DNA from: Candidatus Nomurabacteria bacterium RIFCSPLOWO2_01_FULL_39_18
Lineage (GTDB): Bacteria > Patescibacteriota > Minisyncoccia > Phycocordibacterales > UBA9973
Length of the DNA stretch: 47,085 bases
Assembly: GCA_001787005.1 (NCBI GenBank)
Contig: MFUV01000013.1
Location: 483-47,567 of the forward strand
Direction: 5' to 3'
Position numbers and translations under genes: made by a program. Under the pieces are notes generated by a model that searched no databases, was not told the DNA's origin, and saw only the letters and a list, made by a program, of their open reading frames with translations. How positions within the stretch are numbered: the first letter of the stretch is position 1; each line of letters begins with the position of its first letter. This document shows, one piece after another, positions 27,253-35,675 of this stretch.

Positions 27253-29274
27253 CTATACCTCTTGTAAATGAAAATAAAGTTTATTTTTTAAGCCCCTAGT
27301 TTTTTCTAAAAAACCACGCAGGCTGTACGATACGCCACAAAAATGACCTAATTGACTTTCATCGAACTTTGCGCGAACAGCTTCGCATAACGCAATTGCC
27401 TTATCTGCTTCCTCAAAAGCCAATTTTTCATTGCCGATATACTTGGCATGGAGAGATGCTAACCAAAATACCTGAGGAATTCTAGTTGAGAGTTCTTGGG
27501 CTCGCGCAATCAATTCTCCGGCGCGATCCAAACGATCTACACCAAACAATCTTGCGATAAAAATAGTATGCGCATAGTTCATATTGTATCTCAAATTGTT
27601 TCTATATTGATTATAATGCGCCTCGTATAAATCAATCATTGCATTATATTCAACCGCGATTCCTTTTCTTGCCACTTCGTTGTCAAACTCAGCAGGGTTT
27701 TCAAGTAATGCATTTGTGAATCTTTCAGTCACGAAGTAAACATAATCTGCGGGATAGCCATATATTGAATATGATGATTTATACATATTCATACGTTTTT
27801 CAAAATTAGCCGAAGTTAGAGCACCAACAAGTTCTCGACTATGTTTCGCGGGTATAATTGCGGTAAATATCATTGCTCCTGTAATGAGAACAGCCCCAGC
27901 GCACAGTATTATCGATTTAGTCCTATGTGAGATATTATAAGAAATATCCTCTCCACTAAATGACGACACATATGCAAATAGTATAAATATCATAAACAAG
28001 CTCGCGGTAATATTAAACGAGGTTTGTGTCTGAATAAGATGTAAAACTAACAACAATAAAACAAGAGTGACAGAAAAGTCGCGAGTATCACGATAATGTT
28101 TAAATGAATACCAGCAAGCTAAAATAAATAAAATTATTACACTAAGAATACCCAATATGCCTGTTTCTAGCGCAAGGTCCAGCCAAATGTTGTGCGCTTT
28201 GTCAAACCATTTATCTCCTTTTATAAATGGAATTTCTGGACCCATGGTGTCTTGAAAAGCATATTCAATATTATTAACACCATATCCCAAGATTGGCCTA
28301 TTTGAAAATCCGCTAGCTACTTGCTTCCAGGCTGTCGGGCGATGAATATCGTTTTGACTTGCAAAAAAATTAGCTCCAAACCCTTTTTGCGCAATCGTAG
28401 ATCCTACAAACCCGATAGAGAAGCCTGCCAATACCAGTACAATAAAAGAAAATAAGACGCCCTTAACGACAACGGATACACGGACTCGATGAATAACATA
28501 CAGTACGAGAGTAAGAATGATCCCCATACCCATAACAGCAGAAGAAGCTCGCGCCGTTCCTAAAATAAGCGATGGATGACTAAAAAGTTCTTTAATCATC
28601 CCAATATTTTGCCAGATCTGAAAATTAAAAATGTCAGGATTTATGAGAATAACAAGCATGGCTAGCGCATATGATATTTGCCATTTCAATGAGTCCTTTT
28701 TTGTAAACAATACAGCACCAAAGAAAAAAGCAAAGACATAATAAATTCCAGAAAACGTGTTATTGGAGAATAACGACCCTCCTTGCTCCAGAAAATTAAA
28801 CGCTTTCAAGCCAAAACCATTAATCCCCAAGAAAGAAATAACCGCTAAAATAGCTCCTCCAAATAGTAATCCTCGAAATACATATATGAAGTGGCGGGGT
28901 TTTAATACCGAAGAAGCTATTAGATACCAACCGGAAATATACAACATGGTAGCAATTCCAGTCATACGACTAATAGACCCGAAAAAAGACTCTTCAAAAT
29001 GCCCACTGGCTATTCCCGAAATAAAAAGCGCTAAAATATAACCGAATACAGCTACAGTTATCCAGTTTTTTTTAAACACAACAACGCCCGAGCTATATAT
29101 ATTTATTAACCAAACAACAATAATGATAGATACAGCTATGTACAAAAATATCGATTTCGGGAAACTTCCGGGAAATGTGAATCCTGGAATATATATCAAA
29201 GTAAACAAAAAAGGAGTACCAATTAATAGCACCCGTAATATCTTCAGTGATAGACTATCTTCTGTATTATCCAT
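27253..29274 (-). CDS. O-antigen ligase-type protein with C-terminal TPR-like region
   Basis: This 673-residue protein has about twelve membrane helices (to about residue 470). It carries the Wzy_C/WaaL loop motif RPILGYGVNNIEYAF and DKAHNIWLDLALETGILG, including the conserved His. The last 190 residues are soluble and alpha-helical, with repeated A-x(n)-A patterns (ARLFGVDRLDRAGELIARA, KLAFEEADKAIALCEA), consistent with TPR-like repeats. This architecture is known for glycan ligases and protein O-oligosaccharyltransferase-like enzymes. It stands next to the surface-protein gene, so glycosylation of that protein is an attractive but unproven role. Confidence 0.82.
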   Translation of the reverse strand: MDNTEDSLSLKILRVLLIGTPFLFTLIYIPGFTFPGSFPKSIFLYIAVSIIIVVWLINIYSSGVVVFKKNWITVAVFGYILALFISGIASGHFEESFFGSISRMTGIATMLYISGWYLIASSVLKPRHFIYVFRGLLFGGAILAVISFLGINGFGLKAFNFLEQGGSLFSNNTFSGIYYVFAFFFGAVLFTKKDSLKWQISYALAMLVILINPDIFNFQIWQNIGMIKELFSHPSLILGTARASSAVMGMGIILTLVLYVIHRVRVSVVVKGVLFSFIVLVLAGFSIGFVGSTIAQKGFGANFFASQNDIHRPTAWKQVASGFSNRPILGYGVNNIEYAFQDTMGPEIPFIKGDKWFDKAHNIWLDLALETGILGILSVIILFILACWYSFKHYRDTRDFSVTLVLLLLVLHLIQTQTSFNITASLFMIFILFAYVSSFSGEDISYNISHRTKSIILCAGAVLITGAMIFTAIIPAKHSRELVGALTSANFEKRMNMYKSSYSIYGYPADYVYFVTERFTNALLENPAEFDNEVARKGIAVEYNAMIDLYEAHYNQYRNNLRYNMNYAHTIFIARLFGVDRLDRAGELIARAQELSTRIPQVFWLASLHAKYIGNEKLAFEEADKAIALCEAVRAKFDESQLGHFCGVSYSLRGFLEKTRGLKNKLYFHLQEV

Positions 29275-29320
29275 ATAAGCATCATATTACATCATTCGAA
29301 TTAAAAACTCAATACAGAAT

Positions 29321-29350
29321 AAAAAAACCCCGCCTAAGCGGGGTTTTTTT
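29321..29350. terminator. bidirectional intrinsic terminator
   Basis: CCCCGC (29328-29333) and GCGGGG (29338-29343) pair around CTAA, flanked by A7 and T7. It ends the surface-protein transcript 65 nt after its stop codon and insulates the glycan locus. Confidence 0.92.
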
Positions 29351-29414
29351 ATTCGAACGACTTTCATCGTCCATCTAGCTTGATTCTATCAAGCAACTAC
29401 GGAGCAAAGTGACT

Positions 29415-31457
29415 TTAGTCAGCAATTGTTGCGTAATTTGTCTTGTAGTCTCCTAGATTAGCGGTGTACACTACAGCAGCTGTAGCAACATCTGATGTCG
29501 CCCAACCAAGTCCTGCTAGTAATGCTCGAAATCCTACGTTATCGATCGAAGGATTTTCGTCCGCCGAAATAGTAACTTTCAAGTTGAATGTTCCGGTCTT
29601 TCCTGACTTCAATTCGTACGCATTGGTCTCTAGCGTAAGATCGTCATCACTCTCCGTCAACACTGCAGAAATCTGAGCTGAAGGCGGTGTTACCGTTCCA
29701 GATGTCTGGACGTGGTATCCGACTTCTTCGGTTGTGCTTGGCGCAGTCGTTGTAGAACTCGTTGATGGGGTACCAGTCAAGGTGTCGCCATCAGGGATAT
29801 ACAACGTTACATCACCATAGTTGAACACATCAAAGATGAGCTCAAGTTCTACGCGGTCATTGTTCACACCGTCAATAGTGTAGGCGGTTGCGACCTGACT
29901 GTTTCCAACAAGTCGGAAACCGTTGTCATATAAGAGATGCGTTCCACCCGCAGGATCTGTTCCAGCAGCTGTAACTGTATCTCCAACTTCGTCTTCTGCC
30001 ACTGTTCCAGAAGTATCTACAGTAAGTTGGATGGTGTCGCCTTCGTTAGTCGCTCCATCAACATCCTGCATAGTTACCCAGAAAATCCATTCTTCTGCAT
30101 CTCCGCCGGCAATCGTGCGATTAAGATCGTCATAGGTTACAGCTCCACCAGCAACAACATCCTCTTTTTCACTGATTCGCACTCCATCTACCTCTATCCA
30201 TGAAGAGACAACAACAACAGATTCATCTCCGCTTCCTCCGCTTGCTGTGATGGTTGACACAACTTCATCTACCCAGATATCGGAATCACCTGATGCGTCA
30301 AAAAGGACTGATGTAATAGGGTGATCTGTATCTGTTGTGTCATCAGAGTCAAGAAGATGGACATCGTTAATCTCATCATCCTCGAGAGTCAATGTCAATT
30401 CTGCGTCATTTGCGGTGGCAAAAGAAGCAAAGTCAAACGTTTTTCCGTATGTACCAGCCGCTGCTACAGCCGCAGCTGAACCTGACTCAGTGGTAGTAAC
30501 TCCCTCAGCATCGGTAAAGCGAACGCTTAAGAGATCTACTCGCCAGTCATCAGAGTTGATATCGCCGCTGTCCAGACTGTTATTAGCTGTGACAGCTACA
30601 ACTAGATCGTCCTCATCTCCCGCTCTGATAATTGCGCCATCAAGACTGATTGACTTAGAGAAGTAGTTAGTGGTTGATTCTGAGAAGTCACTTGTGTCAA
30701 CGCGACCAACTTCTTCTCCCTTAAGCCATACAGACACCTCGCTTGCGTAGTCCTGCAGGTCTCGGTCGTCAGCTGTTGATGCCTGATGGAACTCAACCTT
30801 AACCGAATCAAGTTCTACGTCAGAGTCTTCGTCGGCTTCAACATCAACGTGGAGAATTTTTGCGTCCTCCTCCCCTTCCCCAACTTCTTCACTGGAGTAG
30901 GTTCCTCGTAGAGTTAGAGTGATATCGCCTGCTCCACCCTCCAAAGGACCTGATGTTGAAGGACCCGAACCACTACTGTCGCACTTTACGCCAGTTGTTG
31001 GACTATAGCCAGAAGTTGAAGTACAGCCTGCTGGTAGAGATCCGCCTCCTGAACATGGTTGCCCAGTAGTTACACTATACCCAGAGCTTGAAGTACAACC
31101 TGCTGGATAAGAACCACCACCGACAGAACCCATTAATGAAGCTTTCGTCAAAGGACCAACAACTCCGTCAGCCACAAGACCGTGAGCTGCCTGGTATGAC
31201 ATGACAGCTGCTTTGGTCATAGGACCAAATTTTCCATCAACTACAAGAGTAGCTCCACTGCCATTTAACGTAGCCTGGAGAGTCATCACGCAACTGGAAG
31301 CTGTTGAACCAGCCATTAAGGTTGGACAAGCAGAAAGCGCAGCCGCATCGGCGTTCGCCTTCTGTACAGCAACCATTCCGAATGTTACGAGTATCGCTGA
31401 TGCCAACACGACGAAGGCAAAAAGTTTTACTCCTTTTAAATTCAATATATTACTCAT
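29415..31457 (-). CDS. secreted surface (S-layer-like) protein with peptidoglycan-binding domain
   Basis: This 680-residue exported protein has a signal peptide or anchor (about 10-36, LFAFVVLASAILVTFGMV, then ANADAAA). A PG_binding_1 domain follows (about 40-110, LQATLNGSGATLVVDG, FGPMTKAAVMSYQ, DGVVGPLTKASLMG). Next come two tandem cysteine repeats of about 22 residues (PAGCTSSSGYSVTTGQPC and PAGCTSTSGYSPTTGVKC), then about 500 residues of very acidic beta-rich sequence. This layout is typical of abundant CPR cell-surface proteins. The strong promoter, long leader and efficient terminator fit high expression. Base composition is more GC-rich than the neighbouring glycan genes. Confidence 0.85.
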   Translation of the reverse strand: MSNILNLKGVKLFAFVVLASAILVTFGMVAVQKANADAAALSACPTLMAGSTASSCVMTLQATLNGSGATLVVDGKFGPMTKAAVMSYQAAHGLVADGVVGPLTKASLMGSVGGGSYPAGCTSSSGYSVTTGQPCSGGGSLPAGCTSTSGYSPTTGVKCDSSGSGPSTSGPLEGGAGDITLTLRGTYSSEEVGEGEEDAKILHVDVEADEDSDVELDSVKVEFHQASTADDRDLQDYASEVSVWLKGEEVGRVDTSDFSESTTNYFSKSISLDGAIIRAGDEDDLVVAVTANNSLDSGDINSDDWRVDLLSVRFTDAEGVTTTESGSAAAVAAAGTYGKTFDFASFATANDAELTLTLEDDEINDVHLLDSDDTTDTDHPITSVLFDASGDSDIWVDEVVSTITASGGSGDESVVVVSSWIEVDGVRISEKEDVVAGGAVTYDDLNRTIAGGDAEEWIFWVTMQDVDGATNEGDTIQLTVDTSGTVAEDEVGDTVTAAGTDPAGGTHLLYDNGFRLVGNSQVATAYTIDGVNNDRVELELIFDVFNYGDVTLYIPDGDTLTGTPSTSSTTTAPSTTEEVGYHVQTSGTVTPPSAQISAVLTESDDDLTLETNAYELKSGKTGTFNLKVTISADENPSIDNVGFRALLAGLGWATSDVATAAVVYTANLGDYKTNYATIAD

Positions 31458-31762
31458 AATATTTTTCTAATTACTACGCCATTAATTAGTTTCGACAAAA
31501 CTAAAAGCGTATTTTTCCTTTCATTATTTTCACCCGCTAATAAACTAATAATAAAGTAATAATGCAGCGGATAAATAAATAATGAACAGATGTAAACTAA
31601 AGCATTGAAAACAAAACTATTTAGTTTTCAATGACCTTTCCATTTGTTTTCACTGGAGTCCCCTTGTGATTTTTTCGACGAAATTACAAGAAAGAATAAA
31701 GAGAAAACAAATATAACTTGCGAATACGCAACACACACAAAAATGTGCAACACGTAAACACA
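31458..31762 (-). promoter_or_regulatory. long 5' untranslated leader of the surface-protein gene
   Basis: About 300 nt separate the predicted start of transcription from the ATG. The leader holds one clear hairpin: CATTGAAAAC (31603-31612) pairs with GTTTTCAATG (31624-31633) around 11 nt. The rest shows no ORF or further strong pairing by eye. It may stabilise the mRNA or regulate translation. Confidence 0.5.
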
Positions 31763-31768
31763 GCTACA

Positions 31769-31796
31769 TTATAATATACCCCCAAAATACGGCAAT
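31769..31796 (-). promoter_or_regulatory. promoter of the surface-protein gene
   Basis: TTGCCG (31791-31796) and TATAAT (31769-31774) are 16 nt apart on the minus strand. The remaining part of the gap up to 31894 holds only a single TTATCCACA word (31803-31811, minus) and nothing else I can name. Confidence 0.65.
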
Positions 31797-31894
31797 ATAT
31801 TATGTGGATAACTCACTTTATCAGCGAATCAAGGGTCTAAAAACCCAAGTATCCATAAACTCATAGTCGCATATTCCTAGACAAAATGCAAGGG

Positions 31895-32719
31895 TTAAGA
31901 AGCAAAATATCTGCTCCAGCGCTTCTCCCCCGTCTTATTGAGGATGCCTTCTTTTACCATAGATATTAATTCTCTCTGTATTGTCTTTTCACTACAAGAA
32001 ATCAGCGATTCTGCTTGCATTGGAAGTCCTTGAGCTTTCTTCTTGATGTCCGTTATCGTAAGACCATTTGCATCCATTTTAATAATATGGACAATTTCTT
32101 CTCGTCTTTGTCTTTTTAATATATCAAAGTTATTTCTGGCTAAATTTATAGATCCACCTAAGGAACGAGCTAAGGTCTTATCGGACAAAGCCTTCATTAA
32201 AGTACTGCCCTTCTGTAAACCTATTCGAGTGCTTGTTTGAACTGTGCTAGGAAATTTTTGATGTCCTTTAGACTGTTCCCCCACGCTTTTTGGGAAAATA
32301 AATTTACTGTCTGGTTTCTTCCCACTGCTAGGATCAGAATCAAGAAAATGCTCTTCGAGCCAAGTTGACTTTATTTGCCCATATTCTTTCATAGACTGCT
32401 CCAAAGAAAGGAATTCTTTCTTTAGAATATTGAAGTTCATTTCAGAAATTAAATTAATAGCAGATGCTATGTCCAAAAGAGACATCACCTCGGTAATCTT
32501 TGGAATAGCTTGTGTTGGGATAGAATTTACATCTGAGATAATTTCTGCTCCCAATGTTCTTAACCTATTTCTAAGTGGTTCTTCTTTATCTATCATGTCC
32601 GTTACCATATAAAGAGCCATAATAAGCTTATTAACCTTATTGTATGGGATAGAAAAATGCCTGTCCTTTATGAAAAGGTCTTGGCTGGAGTCCTTTATAT
32701 TTCTATCCTCTTCTAGCAT
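31895..32719 (-). CDS. helix-turn-helix protein, CPR-type
   Basis: This 274-residue protein is mostly alpha-helical. The N-terminal half (YNKVNKLIMALYMVTDMID, LRNRLRTLGAEI) looks like a helical bundle. The C-terminal 75 residues contain a DeoR/MarR-like winged helix (RREEIVHIIKMDANGLTI, CSEKTIQRELISMVKEGI). It is likely a transcription factor whose target is unknown; the surface-protein gene downstream is one candidate. TTGACA-17-TATAAT lies directly upstream, 6 nt before the ATG, and a small inverted repeat overlaps the -35, as expected for autoregulation. Confidence 0.65.
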   Translation of the reverse strand: MLEEDRNIKDSSQDLFIKDRHFSIPYNKVNKLIMALYMVTDMIDKEEPLRNRLRTLGAEIISDVNSIPTQAIPKITEVMSLLDIASAINLISEMNFNILKKEFLSLEQSMKEYGQIKSTWLEEHFLDSDPSSGKKPDSKFIFPKSVGEQSKGHQKFPSTVQTSTRIGLQKGSTLMKALSDKTLARSLGGSINLARNNFDILKRQRREEIVHIIKMDANGLTITDIKKKAQGLPMQAESLISCSEKTIQRELISMVKEGILNKTGEKRWSRYFAS

Positions 32720-32725
32720 ATGTCC

Positions 32726-32759
32726 ATTATATATAAGACAAAGGAAATTGTCAAGGACA
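32726..32759 (-). promoter_or_regulatory. strong leaderless promoter with overlapping operator-like palindrome
   Basis: TTGACA (32749-32754) and TATAAT (32726-32731) are 17 nt apart; transcription should start on or next to the ATG at 32719. TTGTC-CTT-GACAA overlaps the -35 box as an inverted repeat. Confidence 0.75.
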
Positions 32760-32839
32760 AGCTATGTACATTCAGCCGTGATAATTTTTAAAATGCACAC
32801 ATAATTTCCTGCTGGAAATTTGCTCTGCTCGTCACTCAA

Positions 32840-32872
32840 GAAAATAATAAGCGGATTACCGCTTTTATTTTC
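32840..32872. terminator. hairpin with AT-rich flanks, possible bidirectional terminator
   Basis: GAAAATAA pairs with TTATTTTC and AGCGG with CCGCT around ATTA. It lies in the 306-nt gap between two divergent genes, where a terminator is not obviously needed, so it may have another role. Confidence 0.5.
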
Positions 32873-32924
32873 TAAGCTCCTGTGCAAGGCATTTAAAAAA
32901 CTATCTCCGGCTGAACTTGGTTTA

Positions 32925-32959
32925 CTAGAAGCTAGAACCTAGCACCTAGAACCTAAAGC
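32925..32959 (+). repeat. five tandem degenerate heptamers ahead of ftsK
   Basis: Five 7-nt units in phase read CTAGAAG, CTAGAAC, CTAGCAC, CTAGAAC, CTAAAGC. They are 66 nt upstream of the ftsK start. Nothing else is recognised between here and ftsK apart from a weak TAAAAT box near 32965. Confidence 0.7.
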
Positions 32960-33025
32960 ATGTTAAAATACTTGCATAGTAAAAAATGTCAGTCCTGGGC
33001 TGGTTCGCTTTGATACGGGGAAACT

Positions 33026-35203
33026 ATGAAAAAAAATAAAAACGATAAAAAATCTTCGGGACTGAAAAGTCAAACAAAACATGGAATCATGGCAGTCGTT
33101 TTTTTTGTTTTTGCATTGTTTTTTTTAATTTCTAAATTCAACATGGCGGGGATAGCGGGTGAATTTGTTTACGAGAAAATGCATTTTCTGCTTGGCATAG
33201 GCTATATTCTTCTCCCAGCCCTACTTGTCTTGCTTGGATTTTCATTTATGAAATCGGAGGCTCCAGACATCGGATGGAGAAGCGTGATAAGTAGCGCGAT
33301 GTTTCTCCTCTCTGGTCTCGGAATGATAGACATCGCCTTTCTTGATCATTCCGGCGGACTGCTGGGGGAAGTTCTATCAACACCTTTTGTTTATCTTTTT
33401 GATAATTTTGCGGGAATAATTTTTCTTGGTGCAATTTTAATAATTTCGATCCTGGTGATGTTTGATGAAAAATTGGACTTTGGTCTGCTTTTCAAAAACA
33501 TCTGGAATTTCGTCGCACAAAAAAGGGCGCAACCGGAAGAAAAGTTAGAGGAGTCGAAAGAAAATGAGGAAGAAGAAAAAGAATTTGTGCCAGATTCTAG
33601 TGAAACAAAAAAAGAAACTGCTGGAGAAAAAATAAAAAATGTCTTGGGTATTAACAAAAAAGATCAAGAGGAAGAAGAAATGCCGATTAAAAAAAGAAAG
33701 AGCGGATTGGTCTCCACCTACACGCCTCCTCCGCTTTCTCTCCTCGAAGAAGATCAAGGGAAACCGAATACGGGAGATGTTAAAGCAAATTCAAATATTA
33801 TCAGACGCACATTGGCAAATTTCGGCATTGAAGTTGAAATGGACGAAATAACAATCGGTCCGACAGTAACTCGCTATGCATTGAAGCCCGCCGAAGGTGT
33901 GAAACTTTCTCGCATTGTGGGGCTGCAAAATGATTTGGCCCTCGCGCTGGCAGCTCACCCGATTCGTATCGAAGCGCCCATCCCTGGCAAGTCATTGGTC
34001 GGCATAGAAATTCCAAACAGATCAAAATCAATAGTGGGCCTGGCGACTCTCCTTGGAGATGATAAATTCCAAAATTCTCCGAAGCCTTTAACGATAGCCC
34101 TTGGTCGTGGCATCTCTGGTAGGGCTGTATTCGGCAATCTAGTAAAAATGCCACATGTGTTGGTGGCCGGAACTACTGGTTCTGGAAAGTCAGTGACAAT
34201 TCATTCGATGATTGCTTCTCTCCTGTATCGAAACGGGCCTGATGATTTGAAATTTATTATGATCGATCCGAAGCGCGTGGAGCTCACTCTTTACAACAAT
34301 ATCCCCCACTTGCTTACTCCAGTTATTACTGAAGCTAAGAAAACTATCCTCGCCCTAAAGTGGGCAGCTAAAGAAATGGACCGCCGCTATGACATCTTGG
34401 AAGCAGAATCGGTGCGAGATATAGAGTCTTACCACAATAATGTTTGGAGTGTAAAACCAAAAAAAATGGAGAAGGATGATATGGGAATAGAAACTGAGGT
34501 TGATGCTGACCGTCTGCCATATATTGTCATCATTATTGATGAATTGGCAGATATCATGAGTTCATATCCAAGAGAGCTCGAATCCGCTATTGTGCGTTTA
34601 GCTCAAATGTCCAGAGCTGTCGGCATACATTTAATACTGTCTACCCAGCGTCCGGAAGTAAATGTTATTACTGGCTTGATAAAAGCCAATATTCCAGCAC
34701 GAGTTGCCCTGAAAGTGTCTTCGCAAGTGGATTCACGCACTATATTGGATACTGGCGGAGCAGAAAAGCTTCTAGGCGCCGGTGACATGCTTTATTCCTC
34801 TGGCGAAGCCCAACCAGAACGCCTACAGTCCGCATTTATCTCAGAGACTGAAGTCAAGAAAGTTGTAAAATATCTGGCGGACGAATATAAAGATGAAATT
34901 TCCGAAGAGATATCTCTCTCGCAGGGTTCTATCTCAAATGATAAAAGCATTTTTGAAAGCACGCTTGAGGATGAAGAAATCGATGATGAAATGTATGAAG
35001 AGGCTCGTTTGTGTGTAATAGAAGCAGGTCGTGCGTCAACTTCGTATCTCCAAAGAAAATTAAAGTTGGGATACGCGCGCGCCGCGCGACTGATGGATAA
35101 ATTGGAGGAACGCGGAGTTATCGGCCCAGGAGATGGCGCAAAACCAAGAGAAGTGTTGGAGAAAATTACGCATGATGAAAATGGAGATAATGTAATGCAA
35201 TGA
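33026..35203 (+). CDS. ftsK: DNA translocase FtsK/SpoIIIE
   Basis: This 725-residue membrane-anchored hexameric motor moves chromosomal DNA through the closing septum. Four N-terminal membrane helices (about residues 20-150) are followed by a charged Lys/Glu linker (about 165-230). The motor comes next, with GTTGSGKSVTIHSM (Walker A, near 381), IMIDPKRVELTLY, IIIDELADIM (Walker B) and LILSTQRPEVNVITG. The C-terminal gamma winged helix (ARLCVIEAGRASTSYLQRK, RAARLMDKLEERGVIGP) reads orienting sequences. It is a complete protein with a short linker. GGGGAAACT precedes the ATG. The next gene overlaps its stop by 4 nt. Confidence 0.95.
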   Translation: MKKNKNDKKSSGLKSQTKHGIMAVVFFVFALFFLISKFNMAGIAGEFVYEKMHFLLGIGYILLPALLVLLGFSFMKSEAPDIGWRSVISSAMFLLSGLGMIDIAFLDHSGGLLGEVLSTPFVYLFDNFAGIIFLGAILIISILVMFDEKLDFGLLFKNIWNFVAQKRAQPEEKLEESKENEEEEKEFVPDSSETKKETAGEKIKNVLGINKKDQEEEEMPIKKRKSGLVSTYTPPPLSLLEEDQGKPNTGDVKANSNIIRRTLANFGIEVEMDEITIGPTVTRYALKPAEGVKLSRIVGLQNDLALALAAHPIRIEAPIPGKSLVGIEIPNRSKSIVGLATLLGDDKFQNSPKPLTIALGRGISGRAVFGNLVKMPHVLVAGTTGSGKSVTIHSMIASLLYRNGPDDLKFIMIDPKRVELTLYNNIPHLLTPVITEAKKTILALKWAAKEMDRRYDILEAESVRDIESYHNNVWSVKPKKMEKDDMGIETEVDADRLPYIVIIIDELADIMSSYPRELESAIVRLAQMSRAVGIHLILSTQRPEVNVITGLIKANIPARVALKVSSQVDSRTILDTGGAEKLLGAGDMLYSSGEAQPERLQSAFISETEVKKVVKYLADEYKDEISEEISLSQGSISNDKSIFESTLEDEEIDDEMYEEARLCVIEAGRASTSYLQRKLKLGYARAARLMDKLEERGVIGPGDGAKPREVLEKITHDENGDNVMQ

Positions 35204-35544
35204 ACAATCGTGCGAAAAAAATATTTCAGGTAGTAAGCCTTTCTGTCTTTTTCCTTCTTATTATTGGTTATGCTTTTTTTCGCTCTCATGATTTAATATT
35301 TGGAGTGCAAATCAAAAATGTAAATATAGAAGATGGAACAAAAGTAACAAGTAGTATTTTAGATATAACGGGAAACGCAAAAAGTGCAATAAAATTAAGT
35401 TTAAATGGACGAGAAATTTCGATAGATCAGACGGGAACTTTCAAAGAGACAATTGCGCTTTTGGAAGGATATAATATAATAAACATTAAAGCCGAAGACA
35501 AATTCGGAGACACCGATGAGAAAAATTACAAGTTAATTCATTAA
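35200..35544 (+). CDS. membrane-anchored beta-sandwich protein (114 aa)
   Basis: This 114-residue protein has one N-terminal membrane helix (VVSLSVFFLLIIGYAFF) and a small extracytoplasmic domain. The strand pattern (ILDITGNAKSAIKLSLNG, then GYNIINIKAEDKFGD) resembles glucodextranase-B or Ig-like beta-sandwich folds. Its start overlaps the ftsK stop (ATGA), so it is translated from the same message. The function is not known; the coupling to ftsK suggests an envelope or division role. Confidence 0.6.
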   Translation: MNNRAKKIFQVVSLSVFFLLIIGYAFFRSHDLIFGVQIKNVNIEDGTKVTSSILDITGNAKSAIKLSLNGREISIDQTGTFKETIALLEGYNIINIKAEDKFGDTDEKNYKLIH

Positions 35545-35574
35545 AATAATGAGCAGAGCGAATATATTTTAAGA

Positions 35575-35671
35575 ACCCCGTTAAATGATTTTCGCAAAGC
35601 AAAAATCAAAATCCAAAGGATTTTATTTAACAGGGTAAAGATTTTTATACTCACTACGTTCGTTAAAAATC
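35575..35671 (+). repeat. branched palindromic structure upstream of recA
   Basis: An outer stem pairs ACCCCGTTAAAT (35575-35586) with ATTTAACAGGGT (35625-35636), with one mismatch. Inside it are two hairpins: GATTTT/AAAATC (35587-35607) and AAAATCC/GGATTTT (35608-35624). A separate hairpin GATTTTTA/TAAAAATC (35640-35671) ends 4 nt before the recA ATG. It could be a cruciform-type repeat or a regulatory leader of recA. Confidence 0.6.
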
Positions 35672-35675
35672 ATTT

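Noticed and set aside
29464-30811. Several plus- and minus-strand open frames over the surface-protein gene
   Set aside because: They are low-complexity shadows of the real minus-strand frame, caused by its composition and lack of stops.
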